Source: Lewinellaceae bacterium (GTDB lineage: Bacteria > Bacteroidota > Bacteroidia > Chitinophagales > Saprospiraceae). Taken from it: 64,000 nucleotides of DNA. Shown in pieces: positions 17,925 through 26,246 of the stretch (the first letter of the stretch is position 1; every line of letters starts with the position of its first letter). Position numbers and translations under genes: made by a program. A model generated the notes under the pieces. The model was not told the DNA's origin. It searched no databases and saw only the letters and a program-made list of their open reading frames with translations. Location of the stretch: contig JACJYM010000002.1 of the NCBI GenBank assembly GCA_020636155.1, forward strand, positions 248,001 through 312,000, read 5' to 3'.

Positions 17925-18947
17925 ATGAGAAAAATCTTTACATTCTTATTACTTGCTATTCCTTTTTTTAATGCAGCAATCTCTCAAAATATTAATGAGT
18001 TTCACTATGATAATGCTGGCACGGACGTAGGTGAATTTGTTGAAATTTATATCCCCAATCCTCAGCCAGGAGATTTATTCAATTATACAATAACCTTGTA
18101 TAATGGGAGTGGTGGTGCTTCATATAACAGTAAAACATTAGATGCTTTATCTCCAACTTGTGACATGGATGGCTGCTATTATGTTTGGAATTTACCGACT
18201 GATGGTTTGCAAAATGGTCCACCAGATGGAATAGCACTATCTGGACCAAGTGGCCTAATTGAATTTTTAAGCTATGAAGGTACTTTTACGGCATCTGGTG
18301 GACCAGCTAATGGGATTTTAAGTACTGATGTAGGTGTTACTGAGACTAGTTCAACTCCAATCGGAAATTCACTTGCATTGATTGATGGGGTATGGGTGTC
18401 AGGACCAAACACGGCCAATAGTGTAAATCCTGTTGTATTAGTAAGTTTTAGCGGCAAGCATGAAAGTGGAAAGAATGTTTTGTATTGGACTACAGCTTCT
18501 GAAACTAACAATTCACATTTTGAGATTGAAAAATCTATGGATGGTAAGTATTTTCAAGCATTAGGAAATGTAGAAGGATCAGGTAATTCTGATAAATTCG
18601 TGAATTATACTTTTGAAGACTATAGTGTGAACCAGTCCATTATCTATTATAGACTAAAACAAGTAGATTTTGATGGACAATATGAATATTCAAATACGAT
18701 TGCTGTTTTAAGTAATTTAAATCGCGATAATTCAATTGTTTATATAAATCAATCAAGACAATTGTACATTGATGAACAAAACACTGAATCTACAGTTTAT
18801 GTCTTTAACTCAAATGGTAAATTGGTAAATACTTACAATATATTTTCTTCTTGTTATATAAATCTTGATAATTCAATATCTGGAGTTTATATTGCAAGTA
18901 TGGTGAATAAATTTGGAACTCATTCCATCAAGTTCTTCATTCATTAA
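17925..18947 (+). CDS. T9SS cargo protein with lamin-tail-like domain
   Basis: This is a 340-residue secreted protein with a signal peptide (about 1-20). The N-terminal domain (NINEFHYDNAGTDVGEFVEI, about 21-165) resembles the lamin-tail domain found in bacterial surface proteins and nucleases. No nuclease motif follows. The pre-sorting domain (VSFSGKHESGKNVLYWTTASE, EIEKSMDGKYF, YYRLKQVDFDGQYEYSN; about 168-265) is homologous to that of the preceding gene. A type A sorting-like C-terminus ends it (VYVFNSNGKLVNTYN, SGVYIASMV). A strong terminator follows. It is a surface or released protein of unknown role. Confidence 0.75.
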   Translation: MRKIFTFLLLAIPFFNAAISQNINEFHYDNAGTDVGEFVEIYIPNPQPGDLFNYTITLYNGSGGASYNSKTLDALSPTCDMDGCYYVWNLPTDGLQNGPPDGIALSGPSGLIEFLSYEGTFTASGGPANGILSTDVGVTETSSTPIGNSLALIDGVWVSGPNTANSVNPVVLVSFSGKHESGKNVLYWTTASETNNSHFEIEKSMDGKYFQALGNVEGSGNSDKFVNYTFEDYSVNQSIIYYRLKQVDFDGQYEYSNTIAVLSNLNRDNSIVYINQSRQLYIDEQNTESTVYVFNSNGKLVNTYNIFSSCYINLDNSISGVYIASMVNKFGTHSIKFFIH

Positions 18948-18980
18948 TTGAATTTTATTAAAAATAATTATCATATTAGA

Positions 18981-19013
18981 AGCAGCTTCAATATCTTTGA
19001 GGCTGCTTTTTTT
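18981..19013 (+). terminator. Rho-independent terminator after the tandem cargo genes
   Basis: An 11-bp stem (18981-18991 with 18997-19007, one G-U pair) and a 5-base loop are followed by seven T residues at 19007-19013. The loop and 3' arm contain TATCTTTG (18992-18999), which also fits the -7 promoter consensus for the ybaB gene starting at 19035. Confidence 0.88.
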
Positions 19014-19034
19014 ATGAATTAAATTTATTATAAT

Positions 19035-19334
19035 ATGTTTGGCGATTTGATGGGTGACCTTTCTCGTAAACAGGAAGAAATGAAAGAAAGGCTCAAAACA
19101 ATTAAAGTGACAGAAACAATAGATGGTATAACTTTGGAAGCCAATGCCAATCGCGAATTACAGAATGTATCAATCGTAGATGAAACGATTATGGAAGATA
19201 AAGAACGTCTAGAAGATACCATCGTGGTCGCATTTAATAGATTAAACAATAAAATCACAGAAACAGAAGTTTTAGAGTCACAAAAACTCATGGCAGAGTT
19301 GATGCCGGAGGGATTTGAAGATTTGTTTAATTAA
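19035..19334 (+). CDS. YbaB/EbfC-family nucleoid-associated protein
   Basis: This 99-residue protein fits the YbaB/EbfC DNA-binding family: an N-terminal Gly/Met-rich start (MFGDLMGDL), a long charged helix, a beta hairpin (GITLEANANRELQNVSI), a second helical region (LEDTIVVAFNRLNNKI) and a C-terminal MAELMPEG. Members form dimers with a tweezer shape that bind DNA. In many bacteria ybaB sits by dnaX and recR; here it stands between secreted-protein genes and only 9 bases before the next gene's ATG, so cotranscription with that gene is possible. Confidence 0.8.
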   Translation: MFGDLMGDLSRKQEEMKERLKTIKVTETIDGITLEANANRELQNVSIVDETIMEDKERLEDTIVVAFNRLNNKITETEVLESQKLMAELMPEGFEDLFN

Positions 19335-19343
19335 GTCAGTTTG

Positions 19344-20543
19344 ATGCCTAATATACGATTTCTTGTTCTGCTCTTGACTTTTTATGCAGTTTCGTCCACT
19401 GCCCAAGAATATGACTATTTGTTTGACTTTGCGAGTTGTGATGCCCGAGAAGCTAATAATTTATTAGCGCCTGGGCTCATCATAGGAGATCCGAAATGTG
19501 TCTGTGGCTTGGAAAATAATTCGTTGGAATTGTCAGGTGACGATTCGGTACTGCTACCGGAAGAGTTAAAAGACCTGATGAAGGAAGATTTTACCCTCGA
19601 GTTTTACTTTCTAATCAATGAAGCGACCACATTGACAGATATTTTTTCAATAAGGAGCAGCTGCACTTTGGATTCAATGATGTCCATTACTTATATACCC
19701 CAGTATAATCGGATACTGTTTGAAGCCGCAGAAGCACCCAGTCGATATCACTCCATATTTGGCAACCTAAATCCTGATTTATGCTGGCACGAGATTGCCA
19801 TTACCAAGCAGGGACTTGAGTATTCCTTGTATTTGGACGGACAATATGTCAATACTTTTCTCGCAGCATTGAATATCCCACTGGGATCCAATGCAATTCC
19901 AAGTTTTGCCAATAGCCCTTGTATCGTAGTTGACCAAGAAAGATTGAATGGTCGGATTGATGAATTTAAGTTTTATCGTCGGGCATTGTCCACTCTTGAA
20001 ATCAAAGAAAAATATTTATATCCAGACCAAATTATCACCAGAGACACCACAATTTTCAAAGGTGATGCCATTGATATTAAAGTCGGAGCAAGTTGTTATG
20101 ACGACTTTAACTGGAGCCCCGGCAACGAGTTGGTTGATGATCAATTACTCGAACCAACTTCCAAAAATGAAGAAACCGTCACTTTTACATTGACGAGCTA
20201 CACGGGTTCCTGCGTGGCTAATGACGAGGTGACAATTTATGTAATTGATGAAAATGACATCGATTGCAATGATTTAAAATTACCCTCGGCCTTTACTCCC
20301 AATGGAGATGGTCTTAATGACACGTACGGAATCAGCAATACTTTTGTGATAGATTCACTAGAATATTTTGAAATATATGACCGATGGGGCTCACGGGTAT
20401 TTAATACGCAACAGATAAATCAGCAGTGGGATGGAAGTTTTTCAGGGCAACCCGTAAATCCTGGGATGTTTTTGTATAAAATCAAATTTACCTGTAAAGG
20501 TGAACAGCATATTGCCGTCGACAATTTTTCAGTTTTACGGTAA
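19344..20543 (+). CDS. LamG-type protein with type B (CHU_C) T9SS sorting domain
   Basis: This 399-residue protein starts at the ATG at 19344; a TTG immediately before it is unlikely to be used. The signal peptide ends about residue 20 (SSTAQ). A concanavalin-like/LamG fold follows (about 25-225: DDSVLLPEELKDLM, DFTLEFYFLIN, NGRIDEFKFYRRALSTLEIKEKY), then an Ig-like region with Cys pairs. The gliding-motility-associated C-terminal domain starts at about 312 (LPSAFTPNGDGLNDTYG, IYDRWGSRVF, WDGSFSGQPVNPGMFLYKI). Type B cargo is usually anchored through PorP/SprF partners. It is probably a surface carbohydrate- or matrix-binding protein. Confidence 0.85.
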   Translation: MPNIRFLVLLLTFYAVSSTAQEYDYLFDFASCDAREANNLLAPGLIIGDPKCVCGLENNSLELSGDDSVLLPEELKDLMKEDFTLEFYFLINEATTLTDIFSIRSSCTLDSMMSITYIPQYNRILFEAAEAPSRYHSIFGNLNPDLCWHEIAITKQGLEYSLYLDGQYVNTFLAALNIPLGSNAIPSFANSPCIVVDQERLNGRIDEFKFYRRALSTLEIKEKYLYPDQIITRDTTIFKGDAIDIKVGASCYDDFNWSPGNELVDDQLLEPTSKNEETVTFTLTSYTGSCVANDEVTIYVIDENDIDCNDLKLPSAFTPNGDGLNDTYGISNTFVIDSLEYFEIYDRWGSRVFNTQQINQQWDGSFSGQPVNPGMFLYKIKFTCKGEQHIAVDNFSVLR

Positions 20544-20564
20544 ATTGACTATAACTTATTGTTA

Positions 20565-21122
20565 ATGAGACTTATATTACTTTTGGCTTTCTTTTTAGCC
20601 TGTAAAAATAAATCTGAAGTTCCTAAAGTTTCAGAGGTGCCAGATCACTTAATAGTTGAAGAACTGAAAGAGAAAATGGAAGAGACAGATACAGTAAAAA
20701 TTGAAACCATTAATGAAGTGGCGGTAGTAACAGATACTGTTCCAAAAAAAGAAATTCAAAAAGAGTTAATAAAGGAAACCCCCAAACAAAAAGTAAAAAA
20801 ATACGCAAGCATAAAGTTTGAAAATCGAGAGTTTAGCTTTGATACCATTACCGAAGGAGAGGAAGTAAATCATAAATTTTCATTTGTAAATGACGGAGAT
20901 ATTCCTCTTAAAATTTATAAAGTTGTGCCCTCATGTGGTTGCACAATGCCTAGTTACCCATTCGTTGATATAGCACCTCGCGACACCGGTTTCATCGGTG
21001 TAAATTACAATAGTGTGGGAAAAGATGGCGAACAAATTCCAAAGATTGAAGTTTTCACTAATACAAAAAACAGTCCCATTTCGTTATTTCTAACAGGATA
21101 TGTAAAACAAGCTAAGAAATAG
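20565..21122 (+). CDS. DUF1573 lipoprotein
   Basis: This 185-residue protein starts at the ATG at 20565 (an in-frame TTG six bases earlier is ignored). A short lipobox signal (LLLAFFLAC, Cys13) is followed by a Lys/Glu/Val-rich linker (about 15-80). A DUF1573 (ASPM/Hydin-like Ig) domain follows at about 85-180 (FDTITEGEEVNHKFSFVNDGDIPLKI, VVPSCGCTMPSYP, ISLFLTGYV). DUF1573 proteins are abundant Bacteroidota envelope proteins without known function. It lies 21 bases after the LamG gene on the same strand. Confidence 0.8.
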   Translation: MRLILLLAFFLACKNKSEVPKVSEVPDHLIVEELKEKMEETDTVKIETINEVAVVTDTVPKKEIQKELIKETPKQKVKKYASIKFENREFSFDTITEGEEVNHKFSFVNDGDIPLKIYKVVPSCGCTMPSYPFVDIAPRDTGFIGVNYNSVGKDGEQIPKIEVFTNTKNSPISLFLTGYVKQAKK

Positions 21123-21275
21123 CGTTTTATATGAGCATTTGAAGTAGAGTATTTTATTTTCAAAGGGAATTTATTTCCAAAAAGTTTTTGAAAAATCGGA
21201 CTGATACGGATTTAATACTGAAAAATTGAAATACACCTTTGTGGGCTTAATTTATTCAAGTTAAAATTATTTATC

Positions 21276-21283
21276 TATCTTTG
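21276..21283 (+). promoter_or_regulatory. -7 promoter element abutting bamD
   Basis: TATCTTTG fits TAnnTTTG and ends only 7 bases before the ATG at 21291. Transcription would start at about 21288-21291, so the bamD mRNA would be leaderless or nearly so. No -33 TTG is seen at 17-23 bases. Confidence 0.6.
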
Positions 21284-21290
21284 CGGACTT

Positions 21291-22091
21291 ATGAAATTTA
21301 AGCAAGTTTTACTGGTATTTTTTGCATTTTTAGTGCTTTCATGTTCGTCAGAATTTGAAAAAATAAGAACGAGTTCTAACCCAGAGCTCATACTAAAGAA
21401 TGCAGAAAAATATTATAAGGAAGAAGATTATTTCAGGGCACAAGCGCTTTATGAAGAAGCGATTCAATATTATCGCGGCCAGAAAGAAGCAGAAGATATC
21501 TATTACAAAATGGCATACACACATTACCACTTAGGTGAGTTCATTTTGGCATCTTACTATTTTGAAAATTTTGCAAAGACATTTTATAATAGTGAGAAAA
21601 AAGAAGAAGCCGTATTTATGTCAGCGTATTCTAATTATAGATTATCTCCAAGTTATAAATTGGATCAATCATATTCTGTGAAGGCGATAGAAGGCATGCA
21701 GAATTTCATTAATACCTATCCTCATAGTGATCGGGTAGCAGAGGCCAATGGACTGATTGATATCATGAGACAAAAATTGGAACAAAAAGCATACGAGGAA
21801 GGTTATCTTTATTATAAAATTGGACAATATCAAGCCTCATTGGTTTCATTTGAGAATGTATTGAAAGATTTTCCTGAGACAGCTAGAGCTGAGGAGATAC
21901 GTTTTTTGATGTTAAAGTCCTCCTACACTTATGCACAGAAAAGTGTATATGAAAAAAGGCTGGAACGATATTTGGAAACAGTAAAATTATATAAGAATTT
22001 TATTTACAAGCATCCTGAATCAAAATATTTAAAGGAAGCTGAAAGTATATATGAAGATTCATTACAACAATTAGAAAATTTAAAATCATGA
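21291..22091 (+). CDS. bamD: Outer-membrane assembly lipoprotein BamD
   Basis: This 266-residue lipoprotein belongs to the BAM complex that inserts beta-barrel proteins in the outer membrane. It has lipobox VLSC (Cys18), then five TPR-like helical repeats (AEKYYKEEDYFRAQALYEEAI, YYKMAYTHYHLGEFILASYYFENFAKTF, YKIGQYQASLVSFENVLKDFPET). Length and layout match the family. It overlaps the next gene by 4 bases (ATGA) and begins the bamD-rpoZ-coaBC-DUF4835 block that is conserved in Bacteroidota. The gene has its own -7 element very close to the start. Confidence 0.92.
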   Translation: MKFKQVLLVFFAFLVLSCSSEFEKIRTSSNPELILKNAEKYYKEEDYFRAQALYEEAIQYYRGQKEAEDIYYKMAYTHYHLGEFILASYYFENFAKTFYNSEKKEEAVFMSAYSNYRLSPSYKLDQSYSVKAIEGMQNFINTYPHSDRVAEANGLIDIMRQKLEQKAYEEGYLYYKIGQYQASLVSFENVLKDFPETARAEEIRFLMLKSSYTYAQKSVYEKRLERYLETVKLYKNFIYKHPESKYLKEAESIYEDSLQQLENLKS

Positions 22092-22417
22092 GTGATTTAA
22101 AAGCAAGAGTTCAAAGTATTGACCCAAATGTCAAAGCGAGAGATATAAGGTCTTTAGCAGGCCAGACAGGTAATATTTATGAATCTTTAGCAGTAATCTC
22201 AAATAGAGCTAGACAGATTTCGAGTGAGATGAGAGAAGAATTGCATTCAAAGCTTGAAGAATTTGCAATAACAACAGAAGCGATCGAAGAATTTCATGAA
22301 AATAAAGAACAGATAGAAATTTCGAAATTTTACGAGAGACTTCCAAACCCTGTTGTAATAGCAACAGAAGAGTTTATTAACGGCGAATTGGAATACAGAT
22401 TTAAAGAAAATCAGTAA
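22088..22417 (+). CDS. rpoZ: RNA polymerase omega subunit (Bacteroidota type)
   Basis: This 109-residue protein contains the omega-like core GNIYESLAVISNRARQISSEMREEL, followed by an acidic helix and a C-terminal LPNPVVIATEEFINGELEYRF. The central 'NIYE(A/S)..VI..RARQI' pattern is the omega signature, with Bacteroidota-specific ends. Omega helps assemble and stabilise the beta-prime subunit. The start ATG overlaps the bamD stop (ATGA), so translation is coupled. Position between bamD and coaBC is the usual one in this phylum and supports the call. Confidence 0.88.
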   Translation: MSDLKARVQSIDPNVKARDIRSLAGQTGNIYESLAVISNRARQISSEMREELHSKLEEFAITTEAIEEFHENKEQIEISKFYERLPNPVVIATEEFINGELEYRFKENQ

Positions 22418-22441
22418 TTTTTTCGGTGTAATCCGAAAGCC

Positions 22442-23644
22442 ATGAAGTCACTTAAAGATAAGAAAATACTACTGGGAATAACGGGTAGTATTGCGGCGTA
22501 CAAAACCACTTATCTTATACGAGGATTGGTAAAAGAAGGAGCGGTGGTCAAGGTAATAATGACTGATGCCGCTTGTTCTTTTATCAGTCCTCTTACTATT
22601 TCTACCTTGTCCAAGACCAAAGTACATACCCATCTTATGGATGAGGAGACTTGGAATAATCATGTGGAACTGGGAATGTGGGCGGACTTATTTATAATAG
22701 CGCCGGCCACGGCTAATACTATGTCCAAAATGGCGATCGGTATGGCAGATAATTTTTTAACTGCCGTTTACCTCTCCGCCAAATGTCCTGTATGGATAGC
22801 TCCGGCTATGGATTTAGATATGTGGAAACACCCAAGTACACAGGGCAATTTGCGAGTTTTGCACTCCTATGGTATTCATATTCTAAATCCTGAAATAGGA
22901 GAGCTGGCAAGTGGTCTCTATGGGCAAGGCCGCATGATGGAACCCGAATCCATTATGGATGCCTTATCGGATTATTTTAACACAAAGAATGATTTGGCCG
23001 GCAAAAAAGTCCTTATCACCGCAGGACCTACTTTTGAAAATATTGATCCTGTCCGGTTTATTGGAAATAGAAGTAGCGGTAAAATGGGCATTGCCCTAGC
23101 CGAAGAGTGTGCCGCAAGAGGTGCTCAAGTTATTTTGGTTTTAGGGCCTAGTAAACTGGAAGTCAACGAAGATAACATTCATACATATAGAGTGGTGACT
23201 TCTGACGAAATGTATAATGTGGCCAATTCCTTCTATTCGGAATCTGATATCGTGATTTTTGCAGCGGCGGTGGCAGACTATAAAGTGAAGCACATCTCGA
23301 CCGAAAAAATTAAAAAGAAAGGTGAAACCCTCTCTTTAGAACTAGTGAAAACCATCGACATTGCTCAAAGCCTGGGCGAGAAAAAAAAGAAATCTCAGTT
23401 CCATGTAGGATTTGCACTAGAAACGAATAACGAATCTGAACATGCGAAAGAAAAGCTTAAGAAAAAAAACTTTGACATGATTGTCTTGAATTCATTGAAA
23501 GATGAAGGAGCTGGTTTCCAACACGATACCAATAAAGTAACAATCTTTACCAAGTCTAGCGATACACCCACGAAATTCGAGTTAAAAACTAAGAAAGAAG
23601 TTGCCACTGATATTGTGGATTTAATTGTAAAAGAATACAACTAA
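22442..23644 (+). CDS. coaBC: Bifunctional phosphopantothenoylcysteine decarboxylase/synthase
   Basis: This 400-residue enzyme catalyses two steps of coenzyme A synthesis. The N-terminal flavoprotein CoaC domain (about 1-185) has GITGSIAAYKT, the active-site His in WNNHVELG and the PAMDLDMW motif with substrate-binding residues. The C-terminal CoaB domain (about 190-400) begins KVLITAGPTFENIDPVRFI, followed by NRSSGKMG and AAAVADYKV. Length is standard. It lies 24 bases after rpoZ in the same operon. Confidence 0.95.
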   Translation: MKSLKDKKILLGITGSIAAYKTTYLIRGLVKEGAVVKVIMTDAACSFISPLTISTLSKTKVHTHLMDEETWNNHVELGMWADLFIIAPATANTMSKMAIGMADNFLTAVYLSAKCPVWIAPAMDLDMWKHPSTQGNLRVLHSYGIHILNPEIGELASGLYGQGRMMEPESIMDALSDYFNTKNDLAGKKVLITAGPTFENIDPVRFIGNRSSGKMGIALAEECAARGAQVILVLGPSKLEVNEDNIHTYRVVTSDEMYNVANSFYSESDIVIFAAAVADYKVKHISTEKIKKKGETLSLELVKTIDIAQSLGEKKKKSQFHVGFALETNNESEHAKEKLKKKNFDMIVLNSLKDEGAGFQHDTNKVTIFTKSSDTPTKFELKTKKEVATDIVDLIVKEYN

Positions 23645-23720
23645 TTTTTAAAAATATTCGTTATTAGCTCATTAATAATGAGTATTTCATAATTGAGAAG
23701 ATAAATTTTATTGATTATAC

Positions 23721-24632
23721 ATGATGAATTTTAAAATCGCATTTTTAGCAGTTTTTTTGACCTTATCTTTTTTGGGAAAAGGTGTGGCTCAGGAGTTAAA
23801 TGCTAAGGTCACCATTAACACTCCTGTAAATACCACTGTAGATAAAACTTTCTACAATGAAATGGAGAAATCTATTTCTGATTTAATGAATAATTCTACT
23901 TGGACAGAGGATGATTATGAGGTGATTGAGAAAATAGAGGTCAACATAACCCTTACAATTACGGCAGAAATCGATGCCAATAATTTTGAAGGCGAACTGA
24001 TCATACAAGCGTCTAGGCCTATTTATAACAGCCTTTACCAATCGCCACTCATCAATCATGTGGACAAAAACGTAACATTCAGCTATATTACACAGCAAGT
24101 TTTGAGAAAAAGTAATGATGGGTATTATGATAATTTAAGTTCTATATTAAGCTACTATGCTTATCTAATTTTGGGCTTAGATGCGGATTCCTTTGAATTG
24201 TATGGTGGTGACAAGTATTTTCAAGAAGCCTTAAATGTGATTAATAATTTGTCTGGAGGATTGAAAGACGATGCAGGATGGAAAAATAGTGGCATTACCA
24301 AGAACAACAGATATTGGATTTTAGAGAATTTGATGAATTCCAGATTTCGTCAATTTCGTCAGGCTTATTATGAGTATCATCGCCTCGGATTGGATGATAT
24401 GATAGAAGATCCGGATAAGAGAAGAGCCATTTTATCGAGTGCTTTGACTGCTATTGGCGATGTTAACGAATCAAATCAAAATAGCATTCTCCTTCAGATT
24501 TTTTCGAATACAAAAAGAGAAGAAGTGGTCGAGATATTTAAAGTGGATGAACGAGGTCCACGATCAAAAATAAGAAATATCATGGTAAGAATCGATCCAG
24601 CTAATGCCAATAAATTTGACGAGTTAAAATAA
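23721..24632 (+). CDS. DUF4835 family secreted protein
   Basis: This 303-residue protein has a signal peptide (about 1-23, KGVAQ) and the DUF4835 pattern: VTINTPVN near the start, then WTEDDYEVIEKIEVNITLTIT, QASRPIYNSLYQSPLINHVDKNVTFSY, YYDNLSSILSYYAYLILGLDADSF and GRSxFRQFRQAYYEYHRLGLD-type segments. The family is periplasmic or outer-membrane-associated and uncharacterised. It is almost always found downstream of coaBC in Bacteroidota, as here (76-base gap). The start may be the first or second ATG (23721 or 23724). Confidence 0.88.
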   Translation: MMNFKIAFLAVFLTLSFLGKGVAQELNAKVTINTPVNTTVDKTFYNEMEKSISDLMNNSTWTEDDYEVIEKIEVNITLTITAEIDANNFEGELIIQASRPIYNSLYQSPLINHVDKNVTFSYITQQVLRKSNDGYYDNLSSILSYYAYLILGLDADSFELYGGDKYFQEALNVINNLSGGLKDDAGWKNSGITKNNRYWILENLMNSRFRQFRQAYYEYHRLGLDDMIEDPDKRRAILSSALTAIGDVNESNQNSILLQIFSNTKREEVVEIFKVDERGPRSKIRNIMVRIDPANANKFDELK

Positions 24633-24728
24633 AAGATAAAACAGACCATGTCTGGGATAATATTTAATTCACGAGTGGATTGATAAATCTAGAGGGTTGA
24701 TTTTCGACAAACAAAAAATTTTAAACCA

Positions 24729-25304
24729 ATGAAAAAAGTTGCCATTTTTGGTTCAGGAAGAGGCAGTAATGCTCTGAGCTTATTAGAATATTTTGATGAA
24801 AATCCTGATGTCGAAGTATCCCTTATTGTTTCTAATAAAAAAGATACGGGAATCCTTCAGCATGCGTATGATTATTATATTCCTAGTTTTGTGGTCGATA
24901 AGTATGCCATGGAAAACGAGAAAAGACTATCTAAAGTTCTCCAAGATGAACAGATAGACTACATTGTTTTGGCTGGTTTTTTATGGTTGATTCCTGAAAA
25001 TATAGTGAAGAAATACGAGGGAAAAATTATCAATATTCATCCATCCTTATTACCTGATTTTGGCGGACATGGAATGTATGGTATGAATGTCCATAATGCG
25101 GTTTTTAATAGTGGCAACAAAATTTCGGGGATTAGTATTCACGAAGTAAATCAAAATTATGATGATGGAGCCATCATCTATCAGGAAGAATGTGAAATAT
25201 CAGATTGTAAATCACCCCAAGAAGTAGCCGCTAAGATTCTCGAACTAGAACATAAAAATTACCCACTCGTCGTTGATAATTGGATTAAGAGTAAAATGTC
25301 GTGA
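24729..25304 (+). CDS. purN: Phosphoribosylglycinamide formyltransferase
   Basis: This 191-residue enzyme of purine synthesis transfers a formyl group from 10-formyl-tetrahydrofolate to GAR. The phosphate-binding loop FGSGRGSN is at about 7-14. The active-site segment IINIHPSLLPDFGGHGMYG (about 100-118) carries the Asn and His. The conserved Asp is in YDDGAIIYQ (about 139). Length matches the family. It is followed 12 bases later by a PLP-enzyme gene on the same strand. Confidence 0.94.
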   Translation: MKKVAIFGSGRGSNALSLLEYFDENPDVEVSLIVSNKKDTGILQHAYDYYIPSFVVDKYAMENEKRLSKVLQDEQIDYIVLAGFLWLIPENIVKKYEGKIINIHPSLLPDFGGHGMYGMNVHNAVFNSGNKISGISIHEVNQNYDDGAIIYQEECEISDCKSPQEVAAKILELEHKNYPLVVDNWIKSKMS

Positions 25305-25316
25305 GCATAGGTATTT

Positions 25317-26246
25317 GTGAACTTATCTAATCCATTTGTACTACCGAGTCCCATTACAGAATTAGATTTTATTGAGAATTCTGATGGTGTCAAATTTTAT
25401 GTAAAACGAGATGATTTGATTCATCCCTACATATCGGGCAATAAATACAGAAAGCTTGCTTATCTTTTAAAAGGGCTCGTTACGGATGACATCCAAGGCA
25501 TTCTCACGTTTGGTGGTGCTTATTCCAATCACATACTGGCAACTGCAGCCGCCGCAAAGTTGCACAATCTAAAATCAGTAGGAATTGTACGTGGAGATGA
25601 ACTCAATTCCAGATCTAACGAAACATTGACCCTTTGTGAACAACTGGGCATGAAATTGATATTTGTAAATCGTGAGGAATACCGCAAGAAGGAATTTGGA
25701 ACTTCAGCCATTGAGCTTCTTAAGTCAGAGCCAGACATATATCTCATTCCAGAAGGTGGCAGTAATCAAATGTCAATGATAGGGGTAGGGGAGTTGTTGG
25801 ATGAAATACTATTGCAGATGCCTCAGGTTGATTACATTGTAGTAGGGATGGGTACAGGCGGGACGATGGCTGGTTTGGTGCATCGGATTCTTGAGAGGAA
25901 AGATTCTGAAATGCTAGATAAGTTGATAAACCTTGTTGGTGTCCCTGTACTTAAAGGAATAGATTTTAGTGAAAAGCTCAAAAATGACTATAATCTCAAC
26001 CATTTCGATGATTTCTTAAGTTTAGAAAATGACTATCACTTTGGAGGATATGCGAAGTCTGATGATAAACTTGTCTCATTTAAAAACCAATTCGAAAAGG
26101 ATTGTGGATTTCCTATCGATAAGGTCTATAATGCAAAAGTGGCTTTTGCTCTTTTAGACTTGAATACCAAACAATTTTTTAGACCTGGTAGCAAAGTAGT
26201 TTGGATTGATACTGGCGGCCTTCGTCCTAATGATTATCACTCATAA
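25317..26246 (+). CDS. ACC deaminase/D-cysteine desulfhydrase-family PLP enzyme
   Basis: This 309-residue fold-type II pyridoxal-phosphate enzyme has the PLP lysine in SGNKYRKL (Lys43), followed by LTFGGAYSNH (substrate-binding Ser/Asn/His) and the glycine-rich phosphate loop VGMGTGGTMAG (about 180-190). Bacterial members mostly act as D-cysteine desulfhydrases; true ACC deaminase activity cannot be assumed. The GTG start at 25317 is used because no ATG lies near. Its 3' end overlaps the convergent glyA by 10 bases. Confidence 0.87.
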   Translation: MNLSNPFVLPSPITELDFIENSDGVKFYVKRDDLIHPYISGNKYRKLAYLLKGLVTDDIQGILTFGGAYSNHILATAAAAKLHNLKSVGIVRGDELNSRSNETLTLCEQLGMKLIFVNREEYRKKEFGTSAIELLKSEPDIYLIPEGGSNQMSMIGVGELLDEILLQMPQVDYIVVGMGTGGTMAGLVHRILERKDSEMLDKLINLVGVPVLKGIDFSEKLKNDYNLNHFDDFLSLENDYHFGGYAKSDDKLVSFKNQFEKDCGFPIDKVYNAKVAFALLDLNTKQFFRPGSKVVWIDTGGLRPNDYHS

